A DNA stretch of 64,000 nt from Lacinutrix sp. MedPE-SW (GTDB lineage Bacteria; Bacteroidota; Bacteroidia; Flavobacteriales; Flavobacteriaceae), in contig NZ_MPCX01000003.1 in NCBI RefSeq assembly GCF_001874145.1, positions 248,001-312,000 of the forward strand, in the 5' to 3' direction. Positions 8,856-17,006 of this stretch are shown here, in pieces (position 1 is the first letter of the stretch; every line of letters begins with the position of its first letter). The translations under genes and the position numbers were made by a program. Under the pieces are notes generated by a model. That model saw nothing but the letters and a program-made list of their open reading frames with translations. It did no database searches and had not been told where the DNA came from.

Positions 8856-9863
8856 TTATTTTTCAAAAGTAATTGTAGATTGAGAACTATTAACGTCTAG
8901 TTGTATTGTTCTGCCTAAAATCATAGCTCTGTTATCATCTTCATGACCAGCAGGCATGTTAAACGCAATTGGAAAATTATAATCTTGTAAGGCATCAATA
9001 ATTAATTGCTCTACACTACTTCCCCAAAGCGTTGTGTTTTTTCTCAATTTAGTCATATCTCCAACAACAACACCTTTGCAATTATCAAAATAACCAGCAC
9101 GTTTCATACTTTGTAACATACGGTCTATATGGTATTTGTACTCACCTATTTCTTCAATAAATAATATTTTTCCATCCACATTAATACTCGTGTTAGAACC
9201 TAACATAGTATGCAAAATAGTTAAATTCCCACCAACAAGTTGTCCTTTAGCACTACCTGTTCTATTATATTTTGATCCTGTTAAAGTATAAGCTAAAGGT
9301 TGTCCAAAAATTACAGATTTAAAAGTTTCGATACTTTTTTCAATTTCATTTAAATCTTTTGGTAAACTCACACACATTATAGCATGAATTGTCTCTACTC
9401 CTATGGTATGTAATTGACTGTGTAAAGCTGTAATATCACTATATCCAATAATCCATTTTGGTTGTTTCAAAAATTTAGAATAATCTAGTTTATCTAAAAT
9501 TCTAACCGTACCATAACCGCCACGTGCACTCCAAATCGCTTTTATACTTTTATCGTCTAATGCTTTCTGGAAATCTTCACAACGTTCTGCATCTGTTCCT
9601 GCAAAATGATTGTCTTTTTTAAAAACATTATCACCAATAACAACATTTAAATTCCAGCTTTCCAGTAATTTTTTAGCGCGGGCAACTTCATCATTTCTAT
9701 TTTTTAAAATTCCTGAAGGCGCAACAATAGCAACAGTATCGCCAGCTTTTAAATAAGGTGGTTGTATCAATTTATTTTCATTTTTACTTTGTGCAGTTAA
9801 ACTGGTATTTCCAAATAGAAAAATAGCACTACACAAAATCAATATTATTCTAATTTTCGACAT
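8856..9863 (-). CDS. Exported LD-carboxypeptidase (peptidase family S66)
   Basis: About 335 residues from the start I prefer. Family S66 enzymes cut the L,D bond that holds the terminal D-Ala on muropeptide tetrapeptides, in peptidoglycan recycling or remodelling. Hallmarks visible: the SARGGYGTVRILDKL segment, the nucleophile Ser in GYSDITALH, the catalytic Glu region FIEEIGEYKYHIDRML and the catalytic His in PAGHEDD. Unlike the cytoplasmic E. coli LdcA it has a signal peptide (ILILCSAIFLFGNTSLTAQS), suggesting periplasmic action. I choose the ATG at 9863 over the upstream one at 9878 because it gives a normal signal peptide and because a promoter-like TACATTTA lies between them. metG is transcribed divergently. 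Confidence 0.9.
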   Translation of the reverse strand: MSKIRIILILCSAIFLFGNTSLTAQSKNENKLIQPPYLKAGDTVAIVAPSGILKNRNDEVARAKKLLESWNLNVVIGDNVFKKDNHFAGTDAERCEDFQKALDDKSIKAIWSARGGYGTVRILDKLDYSKFLKQPKWIIGYSDITALHSQLHTIGVETIHAIMCVSLPKDLNEIEKSIETFKSVIFGQPLAYTLTGSKYNRTGSAKGQLVGGNLTILHTMLGSNTSINVDGKILFIEEIGEYKYHIDRMLQSMKRAGYFDNCKGVVVGDMTKLRKNTTLWGSSVEQLIIDALQDYNFPIAFNMPAGHEDDNRAMILGRTIQLDVNSSQSTITFEK

Positions 9864-9867
9864 ATTG

Positions 9868-9875
9868 TAAATGTA
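9868..9875 (-). promoter_or_regulatory. Possible -7 element for LD-carboxypeptidase gene
   Basis: Minus strand TACATTTA, one base off TAnnTTTG, ending only 4 nt before the preferred ATG at 9863. If real, the mRNA would be nearly leaderless. Confidence 0.4.
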
Positions 9876-9906
9876 CATTTTTTTTCTAAATGGCTATCAA
9901 AATGTG

Positions 9907-9914
9907 TACTTTTA
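9907..9914 (+). promoter_or_regulatory. Possible -7 element for metG
   Basis: TACTTTTA, one base off TAnnTTTG, 17 nt before the ATG at 9932. Its position argues against the ATG at 9890 as the true start. The same octamer appears before the membrane-protein gene at 16943. Confidence 0.45.
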
Positions 9915-9931
9915 CGGCTTCAAAAGAAAAG

Positions 9932-11995
9932 ATGATGTCAAAAAGATATACAATTACCGCAGCATTACCATATACTAATGGTCCAATACATATTGGACAT
10001 TTAGCAGGTGTTTATGTACCGGCAGATATTTATGCAAGATATAAGCGTTTAACGGGTAACGATGTTGCTTTTATTTGCGGAAGTGATGAACATGGTGTGC
10101 CAATTACTATTAAAGCTAAAAAAGAAGGCGTTACACCACAGCAAATTGTAGATAGATATCATAAAATAATTAAAGATTCTTTTGAAGATTTTGGTATTAC
10201 TTTCGATAATTATTCTAGAACGTCTGCCAAAATTCATCACGATACAGCTTCAGAGTTTTTTAAAACATTGTACGATAAAAATGAATTTGTTGAAGAGGTA
10301 TCTGAACAATTATACGATGCAGAAGCTAACCAGTTTTTAGCCGATAGGTTTGTTATTGGTACTTGCCCAAAATGTGGCAATGAAGAAAGTTATGGTGATC
10401 AATGTGAAAAGTGTGGAACCAGCCATAATGCTACAGATTTAATAAATCCTAAATCTGCAATTACAGGAAATGTTCCTACTTTAAAAGAAACAAAACACTG
10501 GTTTTTACCATTAAACAAACATGAGCAATTTTTAAAAGACTGGATTCTTGAAGGTCATAAAAAAGATTGGAAACCTAATGTATACGGTCAAGTTAAATCT
10601 TGGATAGACGATGGTTTAAGACCAAGAGCAGTAACACGTGACCTTGATTGGGGAATTCCTGTACCTGTTCCTGGTGGCGAAGGCAAAGTACTTTATGTTT
10701 GGTTTGATGCGCCAATTGGTTATATATCTGCAACTAAAGAATGGGCTGCAAGAGAAGGCAAAGATTGGGAACCGTACTGGAAAGATGAAGACACTAAATT
10801 AGTACACTTTATTGGTAAAGATAATATTGTATTTCATTGTATAATTTTTCCTGCTATGCTAAAAGCAGAAGGATCTTATATTTTACCAGATAATGTACCT
10901 GCTAATGAGTTTTTAAATTTAGAAGGCAATAAATTATCAACATCTAAAAATTGGGCTGTTTGGTTACCAGAATATTTACAAGATTTCCCAAACAAACAAG
11001 ATGTTTTACGTTATGCTTTAACAGCAAATGCACCAGAAACAAAAGATAACGATTTTACCTGGAAAGATTTTCAAGCAAGAAACAACAACGAGTTAGTTGC
11101 CATATTTGGTAACTTTATAAATCGTGTAGTTGTTTTAACTAATAAATACTATAACGGCATAGTACCAAAACCAGGAGAATATTCTAGTGTTGACGAAGAA
11201 ACTCTAGCTGCAATAAACGCATACCCAAGTGTAATAGAGAGTTCTTTAGAACGCTACCGTTTTAGAGAAGCATCTCAAGAGTTAATGAATTTAGCAAGAC
11301 TTGGAAATAAATATTTAGCAGACGAAGAACCTTGGAAATTAGTAAAAACAGATGAAGAAAGAACAAAAACAATAATGTTTGTAGCGCTACAAATAGCATC
11401 TGCTTTAGCAATATTAAGCGAACCGTTTTTACCATTTACCTCTGCAAAATTAAAATCTATTTTAGCATTTAATAACCTTGCCGAAGCACAAAACTGGACT
11501 GATGTTTCATCAAATGAAATTTTACTTCCAATAGATCATCAAATAGGAAAAGGAGAACTTTTATTTTCTAAAATTGAAGACAAAGAAATACAAGCACAAT
11601 TAGATAAATTAGAAGCTAGTAAAAAAGCTAATGAGGCTGCAAATAAAGTTGTAGAACCACAAAAGGACACCATTACTTATGATGATTTTACAAAATTAGA
11701 CATGCGTGTTGGTACTATTTTAGAAGCAGAAAAAATGCCAAAAGCAAAAAAACTACTTGTTTTAAAAGTAGATACTGGTATTGATGTAAGAACAATTGTT
11801 TCTGGTATTGCAGAGAGTTTTACTGCCGAAGAAGTAGTTGGTAAAAAAGTAACAGTATTAGTAAATCTTGCACCAAGAAAATTACGAGGTGTAGAAAGCG
11901 AAGGCATGATTTTAATGACAGAAACTCCCGAAGGAAAACTAGTGTTTGTGAATCCAGACCAAGCAGGAGCTACAAATGGCTTAACTATTAGTTAG
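9932..11995 (+). CDS. metG: Methionyl-tRNA synthetase
   Basis: 687 residues. A class I synthetase that charges tRNA-Met, also needed for initiation. The HIGH signature is PIHIGHL near the N terminus, the KMSKS loop appears as NKLSTSKNW, and a four-cysteine zinc knuckle (CPKCG...CEKCG) sits in the connective peptide. After the anticodon-binding helices a C-terminal EMAPII/Trbp111-type tRNA-binding domain (from about 585, [16 protein letters not shown]) supports a dimeric enzyme, as in E. coli. The frame is open from 9890, but the conserved [16 protein letters not shown] start fits ATG 9932 (or 9935), and a promoter-like element sits between 9890 and 9932. Monocistronic as far as I can see; no clear terminator follows. 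Confidence 0.95.
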   Translation: MMSKRYTITAALPYTNGPIHIGHLAGVYVPADIYARYKRLTGNDVAFICGSDEHGVPITIKAKKEGVTPQQIVDRYHKIIKDSFEDFGITFDNYSRTSAKIHHDTASEFFKTLYDKNEFVEEVSEQLYDAEANQFLADRFVIGTCPKCGNEESYGDQCEKCGTSHNATDLINPKSAITGNVPTLKETKHWFLPLNKHEQFLKDWILEGHKKDWKPNVYGQVKSWIDDGLRPRAVTRDLDWGIPVPVPGGEGKVLYVWFDAPIGYISATKEWAAREGKDWEPYWKDEDTKLVHFIGKDNIVFHCIIFPAMLKAEGSYILPDNVPANEFLNLEGNKLSTSKNWAVWLPEYLQDFPNKQDVLRYALTANAPETKDNDFTWKDFQARNNNELVAIFGNFINRVVVLTNKYYNGIVPKPGEYSSVDEETLAAINAYPSVIESSLERYRFREASQELMNLARLGNKYLADEEPWKLVKTDEERTKTIMFVALQIASALAILSEPFLPFTSAKLKSILAFNNLAEAQNWTDVSSNEILLPIDHQIGKGELLFSKIEDKEIQAQLDKLEASKKANEAANKVVEPQKDTITYDDFTKLDMRVGTILEAEKMPKAKKLLVLKVDTGIDVRTIVSGIAESFTAEEVVGKKVTVLVNLAPRKLRGVESEGMILMTETPEGKLVFVNPDQAGATNGLTIS

Positions 11996-12092
11996 GCCTA
12001 AACACACTTAGTTAAACATTTGCTAATTGAGTTTTTTTTAATAATGTTTCATAATTGTGATTGTATTTTTATATAAATCAAAATTAGAAACC

Positions 12093-12566
12093 ATGAAAAA
12101 ACTACTATTACTACTTTTAACCACAGGATTTCTTGCCTCATGCGGAACTCCAAAAGTTGTAAGACAATCTGAAAAAACTATTAAAGGTCAATGGGTTCTT
12201 AATTCTATAAATTATAGCGAACCTGGGACATACAATGTAAAATTGTTAAACGATACATCTAAAGAATGTTTCGAGCAAAGTACTTGGCAATTTATACCTA
12301 ACAACAACACAGGTATATATAGTATTGTAAATAGTACTTGCGATACAGGAGATCGTAATTTTATTTTTACTATTCAAGAAACCGACGAAACTACTGGCCT
12401 TTATCACTTTCTATTAAAACCAACCAACGCAAAAGGTAAAAGTGAATTCAATCAAGGATTTAGATTAAAGTTGTCTCAACTATCAGACCTAGCCATGCAA
12501 TGGCAACAAACCGTAAATGTAGATGGCAAACCATTTACAATTAATATGAACTTTTCAAAACTATAA
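12093..12566 (+). CDS. Small lipocalin-like lipoprotein
   Basis: 157 residues. The start is set at ATG 12093, which gives a textbook lipoprotein signal (LLLLLLTTGFLASC, lipidated Cys17); the upstream GTG at 12057 would bury it. The mature part starts with TIKGQWVLNSI and contains beta-rich stretches (STWQFIPNNNTGIYSI, LAMQWQQT), the pattern of lipocalin-like Bacteroidota lipoproteins that form a small beta barrel. Ligand and role unknown. The OmpA-like lipoprotein gene begins 5 nt downstream, so the two form an operon and probably both act at the cell envelope. Confidence 0.8.
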   Translation: MKKLLLLLLTTGFLASCGTPKVVRQSEKTIKGQWVLNSINYSEPGTYNVKLLNDTSKECFEQSTWQFIPNNNTGIYSIVNSTCDTGDRNFIFTIQETDETTGLYHFLLKPTNAKGKSEFNQGFRLKLSQLSDLAMQWQQTVNVDGKPFTINMNFSKL

Positions 12567-12571
12567 AAACT

Positions 12572-13279
12572 ATGAAATCAACAATATATAAAATATCTAC
12601 AGCTATACTAACCGTTATGGTAGTGCTATCTATGTCAAGCTGTAGCTCAGTAAAAAATGCAAATAACAAACAAAAAGGTGGCGTAATTGGAGCTACTGGT
12701 GGAGCCATTTTAGGAGCCATAATAGGTAATAACGTTGGTAAAGGAGGTAACGGCGAATTAGGTGCCGTTATTGGTGGCGTTGTTGGCGGTGGCGCTGGAG
12801 TACTTATTGGTAGCAAAATGGATAAACAAGCACAAAAAATTGAAGAAGAAATTCCTGGAGCGGAAGTTGAACGTGTAGACGATGGAATTGTTGTAACGTT
12901 TGATGAAAACAGTGGTGTGTATTTTGATACCGCTAAGTATAATATTAATGCTGCTTCACAAGCAACCTTAAGCAAATTAATAGGCGTATTTCGCGAATAT
13001 CCAGATACTAATATTTTAGTAGTTGGTCATACAGATAGTGTTGGTAGCGAAGACAGCAACATGACACTTTCTAAAAATAGAGCTTACGCTGTTACAAACT
13101 ACCTTACTAATCAAGGAATTAGTAATAGTAGAGTAACTACAAATTGGTTTGGAGAAGGACAACCTACAAATGATAATAGTACAAAAGAAGGAAGAGCAAA
13201 AAACAGACGTGTAAATATTGCCATTGTACCAAACCAAAAAATGATTGAAGACGCAAAAACTCAGTCTGGAGAAAACTAA
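12572..13279 (+). CDS. OmpA-family lipoprotein with glycine zipper (YiaD-like)
   Basis: 235 residues. A lipoprotein signal ends at LSMSSC (Cys24). Residues about 34-85 form a glycine-zipper stretch (GGAILGAIIGNNVGKGG, GAVIGGVVGGGAGVLIG) likely to pack against or insert in membrane. The C-terminal OmpA domain (about 110-222) has the peptidoglycan-binding signature VVGHTDSVGSEDSN...LSKNRAYAV and a closing KEGRAKNRRVNI. Architecture matches E. coli YiaD and related proteins that tie the outer membrane to peptidoglycan. It is the second gene of a pair with the lipocalin-like lipoprotein and is followed by a strong terminator that runs into the start of tex. A long antisense frame over the glycine-rich part is a composition shadow. 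Confidence 0.9.
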   Translation: MKSTIYKISTAILTVMVVLSMSSCSSVKNANNKQKGGVIGATGGAILGAIIGNNVGKGGNGELGAVIGGVVGGGAGVLIGSKMDKQAQKIEEEIPGAEVERVDDGIVVTFDENSGVYFDTAKYNINAASQATLSKLIGVFREYPDTNILVVGHTDSVGSEDSNMTLSKNRAYAVTNYLTNQGISNSRVTTNWFGEGQPTNDNSTKEGRAKNRRVNIAIVPNQKMIEDAKTQSGEN

Positions 13280-13328
13280 AAACTTTTACATTTTCTTATT
13301 GAAAATTAAAAAGAGATAAATATATTAC

Positions 13329-13362
13329 AAGACCTTATTAATAAATAATAAGGTCTTTTTTT
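13329..13362 (+). terminator. Strong rho-independent terminator abutting the tex start codon
   Basis: A perfect 12-bp stem (13329-13340 with 13346-13357, core AAGACCTTATTA) with a 5-nt loop is followed by a T-run to 13362; the ATG of tex is the next base. It ends the OmpA-like operon. Confidence 0.9.
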
Positions 13363-15483
13363 ATGCTTTTAAAATACATTACTTCTAAAACAAAAATTAA
13401 CGAGAAATCTGTTAAAAACACTATAGAATTATTAAATCAAGATGCTACAATTCCTTTTATATCAAGATATAGAAAAGAAGCTACTGGAAATCTAGATGAA
13501 GTACAAATTGGCGACATTGTTAAATATAAAGAAGCATTTGAAACTTTAGAAAAACGAAAAATTGCCATATTAAAAGCAATTGAAGAACAAAATCTTTTAA
13601 CCGAAGCATTAAAAGCAAAAATTCAAGCTTGTATAGATTTAACTACACTTGAAGATTTATATCTACCCTACAAAAAAAGCCGAAAAACCAAAGCTGAAAA
13701 AGCGCGTAAAAGCGGTTTAGAGCCTTTGGCAAAAATTATTATGAGTCAAAATGCAAACGACATAGAGTCTATTGCGTTTAAGTATATAAAAAACGACGTT
13801 AAAACGGCAGACCAAGCGCTTGAAGGAGCACGACATATTATTGCAGAGTGGATTAATGAACGTACCGATATTAGAAATAATTTAAGAAACCAATTGCAAC
13901 GCTATGCAATGATTTCTACAAAAGTGGTAAAAGCAAAAAAAGAAGATGATAATGCGCAAAAGTTTAGAGATTATTTTGATTGGGAAGAAGCTTTAAACCG
14001 TATTCCTTCTCATAGATTATTAGCCATTTTAAGAGCTGAAAAAGAAGGTTTTATTAGAGTAAAAATTGACATTGACAAAATAAAAGCTTTAGAGAATATA
14101 GACAGAAAACTTATAAAAAGTAATAATGCCTGTGCAGACCAAATAGAATTAGCCATTAGTGATGCATACAAACGTTTACTATTTCCATCTTTAAGTAATG
14201 AAGCGCTACAAAATGCAAAAGAAAAAGCAGATGCTTCTGCAATTTCTGTGTTTGCAAAAAACTTAAAACAACTGTTACTAGGTTCTCCACTAGGCGAAAA
14301 ACGCGTTCTTGCAATAGATCCAGGATTTAGAACCGGCTGCAAACTTGTATGTTTAGATGCACAAGGTACTTTATTACATAACGAAACAATATATCCACAT
14401 CCACCAAAAAGTGACACCACAGGAGCAATAAAAAAAATAGCCTCTTTAACCGAGGCTTATAAAATTGAAGCTATAGCAATAGGTAATGGCACCGCATCAA
14501 GAGAAACAGAAGCTTTAGTAAAAAAAGTACATTTTAAAAATGATGTTCAAGTATTTGTGGTTAGCGAAGCTGGAGCAAGTATTTATTCTGCATCAAAAAT
14601 TGCACGAGACGAGTTTCCTAATTTCGATGTAACAGTACGTGGCTCTGTTTCTATTGGGCGACGTTTACAAGATCCATTAGCAGAACTTGTAAAGATTGAT
14701 GCCAAATCTATTGGTGTTGGCCAATACCAACATGATGTAGATCAAACCAAATTACAAAAACAACTTGACCTTGTTGTTGAAAATTGTGTAAACAGTGTAG
14801 GTGTTAATATTAATACTGCTAGTACTTCTTTATTAAGTTATGTCTCTGGTATTGGACCTAAATTAGCCGAAAATATTTTTAATTATCGCAATCAAAATGG
14901 TGCTTTTAAAACTAGAAACGATATAAAAAAAGTACCACGGTTAGGCGGTAAAGCTTTTGAGCAAGGCGCCGCATTTTTAAGAATTAAGAAAGGTACTAAT
15001 GCATTAGATGACTCTGCAGTACATCCAGAAAGTTATAAAATTGTTGAAAAAATGGCTAAAGATTTAAAAGTTTCAATTAATGATTTAATTGGCAATAAAT
15101 CACTACTTCAAAAAATAGATTTAAAAAAATATTGTACAGATACTGTTGGATTATTAACCTTAGAAGATATTATAAAAGAACTAGAAAAACCAGGACTAGA
15201 TATAAGAGAGACAGCTAAAGTTTTTTCATTTAATCAAAATATTAAAACTATAAACGATTTGGTTAGTGGACAATTATTACCAGGCATTGTAAACAACATT
15301 ACAAATTTTGGTTGCTTTGTAGATGTTGGTATAAAAGAAAGTGGTTTAATACACGTGTCTAACTTATCTGATAGTTTTGTTAAAGATGTAAATGAACACG
15401 TACATTTACATCAACAAGTAATTGTAAAAGTCTTAGAAGTTGATGTTTCTAGAAAACGAATACAATTAAAATTACATAAATAG
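13363..15483 (+). CDS. tex: Tex family RNA-binding transcription factor
   Basis: 706 residues. Tex proteins are conserved nucleic-acid-binding factors linked to transcription and related to eukaryotic Spt6. Domains in order: helical Tex N-terminal domain (about 1-300, with TIPFISRYRKEATGNLDEVQ and DLYLPYKKSRKTKAEKAR), YqgF/RNase H-like domain (about 320-450, LAIDPGFRTGCKL), helix-hairpin-helix region (about 480-560, INTASTSLLSYVSGIGPKLA), and C-terminal S1 domain (about 635-706, GIVNNITNFGCFVDVG). The start fits the family N terminus and so the ATG directly after the upstream terminator's T-run must be used; no separate promoter is visible. Ends at a bidirectional terminator. Confidence 0.95.
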   Translation: MLLKYITSKTKINEKSVKNTIELLNQDATIPFISRYRKEATGNLDEVQIGDIVKYKEAFETLEKRKIAILKAIEEQNLLTEALKAKIQACIDLTTLEDLYLPYKKSRKTKAEKARKSGLEPLAKIIMSQNANDIESIAFKYIKNDVKTADQALEGARHIIAEWINERTDIRNNLRNQLQRYAMISTKVVKAKKEDDNAQKFRDYFDWEEALNRIPSHRLLAILRAEKEGFIRVKIDIDKIKALENIDRKLIKSNNACADQIELAISDAYKRLLFPSLSNEALQNAKEKADASAISVFAKNLKQLLLGSPLGEKRVLAIDPGFRTGCKLVCLDAQGTLLHNETIYPHPPKSDTTGAIKKIASLTEAYKIEAIAIGNGTASRETEALVKKVHFKNDVQVFVVSEAGASIYSASKIARDEFPNFDVTVRGSVSIGRRLQDPLAELVKIDAKSIGVGQYQHDVDQTKLQKQLDLVVENCVNSVGVNINTASTSLLSYVSGIGPKLAENIFNYRNQNGAFKTRNDIKKVPRLGGKAFEQGAAFLRIKKGTNALDDSAVHPESYKIVEKMAKDLKVSINDLIGNKSLLQKIDLKKYCTDTVGLLTLEDIIKELEKPGLDIRETAKVFSFNQNIKTINDLVSGQLLPGIVNNITNFGCFVDVGIKESGLIHVSNLSDSFVKDVNEHVHLHQQVIVKVLEVDVSRKRIQLKLHK

Positions 15484-15488
15484 AATAA

Positions 15489-15522
15489 AAAAAGCATCAA
15501 TTTTTTAATTTGATGCTTTTTT
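15489..15522. terminator. Bidirectional terminator after tex
   Basis: A 12-bp stem (15489-15500 AAAAAGCATCAA with 15510-15521) is flanked by A- and T-runs and lies between tex and the convergent small membrane-protein gene. Confidence 0.85.
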
Positions 15523-15534
15523 ATTTCACTACTA

Positions 15535-16035
15535 TTATGATGCTTTTTTTACAGTATCTGTTTTATTTATTTCGGTTGTTAGCATTGTCTCCCAGTTGTC
15601 TATTCTTTGAGATTCATAATCTTCAATAAAACCTTCATTGGTGTCATAGAAACAAAGTAATAATGGCGCTTTATTATTAGATTTAAATACAATTTTTAAG
15701 TCTAAATTTTTAAGTCTTGTTACTTTATCTCTATCTGTTTTATAGTTTGATATGGACTCGCAAGATTGTATTTCTGAAACATTTATGTTTTTATATATTG
15801 TATTTTCATCTTTAAAATGAATATATGTAAACACTGTTTTATCTTTGGTTATTCCTATAAATTTGTTGTTCCAAACCTCGGTTTTTTCATATTTATAATT
15901 ACTAGACTTTATAAGGTTTTCGGCTTTTTGTTTTGTTTTAGATATGCTGTTTAGTCCTTTAAAAACAAATATTAAAAAAGGAATTACCACACTTAATACT
16001 ACTAGTATTGCTAGTAGTGTAAATGAAATTTTCAT
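15535..16035 (-). CDS. Unknown membrane-anchored protein
   Basis: 166 residues from ATG 16035. The frame can be extended to a TTG at 16071, but ATG 16035 puts the hydrophobic segment (LLAILVVLSVVIPFLIFVF, residues 6-24) right at the N terminus, as expected for an N-terminal anchor. The rest is soluble, mixed alpha/beta and lysine-rich, with segments WNNKFIGITKDKTVFTYIHF and LDLKIVFKSNNKAPLLLCFY. I do not recognise the family and see no catalytic motif. It is followed by the shared terminator with tex; the next gene upstream on this strand starts about 90 bp away. Likely a lineage-specific protein. Confidence 0.65.
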   Translation of the reverse strand: MKISFTLLAILVVLSVVIPFLIFVFKGLNSISKTKQKAENLIKSSNYKYEKTEVWNNKFIGITKDKTVFTYIHFKDENTIYKNINVSEIQSCESISNYKTDRDKVTRLKNLDLKIVFKSNNKAPLLLCFYDTNEGFIEDYESQRIDNWETMLTTEINKTDTVKKAS

Positions 16036-16126
16036 TGTTTTATTTTTTAGATTTAATGTATAGAAAATCAATACAAAACCTTAAAACAAGCTTTTGTATT
16101 GCAATAATTTGAGATAAATTATTGCT

Positions 16127-16471
16127 TTATGTAAACCAATGAAAAGGATAAATTATTTGTGTTTTAGACAAGCCAACGTTAATGTATTGACTTATGCTTT
16201 GATACACTAAATAATGCGCTTGCTGTTCTTTAAATTCAACATTTAATAAACCTAATTTTTTAAAAAAAGAGTTGTTAGTTTCTGGCTGCGAATTAATAAC
16301 AATTTCAAGGTTTGAGTTTACAATTATACCTTGATATTGAGAAGCTGTGTTTGCTTGGACAGTTTGTTGCGGAAATGATTTTTTTATAGCATTGATAGGG
16401 TCACTTTCTGTAGATAAGAAAGCGAATACACTAAAAAAAAGTGCTGTTATCACATACTTAAACCTTGCCAT
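16127..16471 (-). CDS. Small secreted protein of unknown function
   Basis: 114 residues. ATG 16471 is preferred to the TTG at 16495 because it begins a clean signal-like segment (FKYVITALFFSVFAFLSTES) and because the promoter element TACCTTTG (minus strand, 16493-16500) overlaps the TTG. The mature part has no cysteines and no motif I recognise; it carries polar stretches (PQQTVQANTASQYQGIIVNS) and a beta-like C-terminal half ending YPFHWFT. Genes of this size with a signal peptide are common lineage-specific envelope or secreted proteins in Flavobacteriaceae. A real gene is supported by the promoter placement and signal peptide, but no function can be given. Confidence 0.6.
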   Translation of the reverse strand: MARFKYVITALFFSVFAFLSTESDPINAIKKSFPQQTVQANTASQYQGIIVNSNLEIVINSQPETNNSFFKKLGLLNVEFKEQQAHYLVYQSISQYINVGLSKTQIIYPFHWFT

Positions 16472-16492
16472 TATAAATGCTCTAATAATGTA

Positions 16493-16500
16493 CAAAGGTA
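16493..16500 (-). promoter_or_regulatory. -7 promoter element for the small secreted protein gene
   Basis: Minus strand TACCTTTG, an exact TAnnTTTG match, 21 nt before ATG 16471. Confidence 0.65.
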
Positions 16501-16565
16501 TACTATAACTTGTTAAGAAGATGCTAAAGTTTTTACAAAAAAAATTAAGCTATATCACTAATGCA

Positions 16566-16943
16566 TTAAAGTGCCTGTAGAAAAACTATTGCTAAAACAA
16601 AACATATAAACGGAAGCGCTATTAGCAAACCAAAATTATGATTAGGAGCTTTCTTTTTTGTGAATTTTGCATTCATAATTTTTCTTGTTTTCCCATTATA
16701 TTTCAACCAATTTTTTACATGTATAATTATAGCTGCTATAATAAATAATACCCAAGCTTTATCACTAGACATAGCATTATAATTCATTTGATTAAAAAAT
16801 GCAGCAAAAAAACAGCCTAGTAAAAAGACTATTGCTATTTGTAATACCGAAGTGTATAGTAATGCTATAGTATTAGCCTTACGTTTATAACGTAGCTTAA
16901 AACGCATAAAAATGGTATAGAAAATTTGATCGAAAACTGTCAT
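16566..16943 (-). CDS. Small integral membrane protein of unknown function
   Basis: 125 residues with about three membrane segments: LLYTSVLQIAIVFLLGCFFA, WVLFIIAAIIIHV and LLIALPFICFVLAIVFLQAL, joined by a basic loop (KYNGKTRKIMNAKFTKKK). No recognised domain. The gene starts just downstream of the terminator that ends the TonB-receptor operon, and a promoter-like TACTTTTA (minus strand, 16948-16955) lies 4 nt before its ATG, so it probably has its own, nearly leaderless, message. Its two downstream neighbours on the same strand are also small unknown proteins. Confidence 0.65.
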   Translation of the reverse strand: MTVFDQIFYTIFMRFKLRYKRKANTIALLYTSVLQIAIVFLLGCFFAAFFNQMNYNAMSSDKAWVLFIIAAIIIHVKNWLKYNGKTRKIMNAKFTKKKAPNHNFGLLIALPFICFVLAIVFLQAL

Positions 16944-16947
16944 GCTC

Positions 16948-16955
16948 TAAAAGTA
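16948..16955 (-). promoter_or_regulatory. Possible -7 element placed 4 nt from a start codon
   Basis: Minus strand TACTTTTA, one base off TAnnTTTG, sits between the upstream terminator stem and the ATG at 16943. The same octamer precedes metG. It partly overlaps the T-tract of the terminator. Confidence 0.4.
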
Positions 16956-16987
16956 AAAAACCTGCTAATAACTTAGCAGGTTTTTTT
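16955..16987 (-). terminator. Terminator of the TonB receptor / DUF5689 operon
   Basis: Stem CCTGCTAA (16961-16968) with TTAGCAGG (16973-16980), 4-nt loop, T-run on the minus strand toward 16955; it also has a plus-strand T-run. It ends transcription from the lipoprotein gene whose stop is at 17007. Confidence 0.85.
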
Positions 16988-17006
16988 ATATAATAATTAA
17001 CAAATA

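Noticed and set aside
12541-12975. Long minus-strand frame of 144 codons opposite the OmpA-like lipoprotein gene
   Set aside because: It is the reverse of the glycine-zipper and valine-rich part; proline/threonine runs come from composition, and the plus-strand gene has a lipobox and an OmpA domain.
14010-14420. Minus-strand frame of 136 codons inside tex
   Set aside because: Fully within a well-conserved gene in the opposite direction, no promoter, no recognisable domain.
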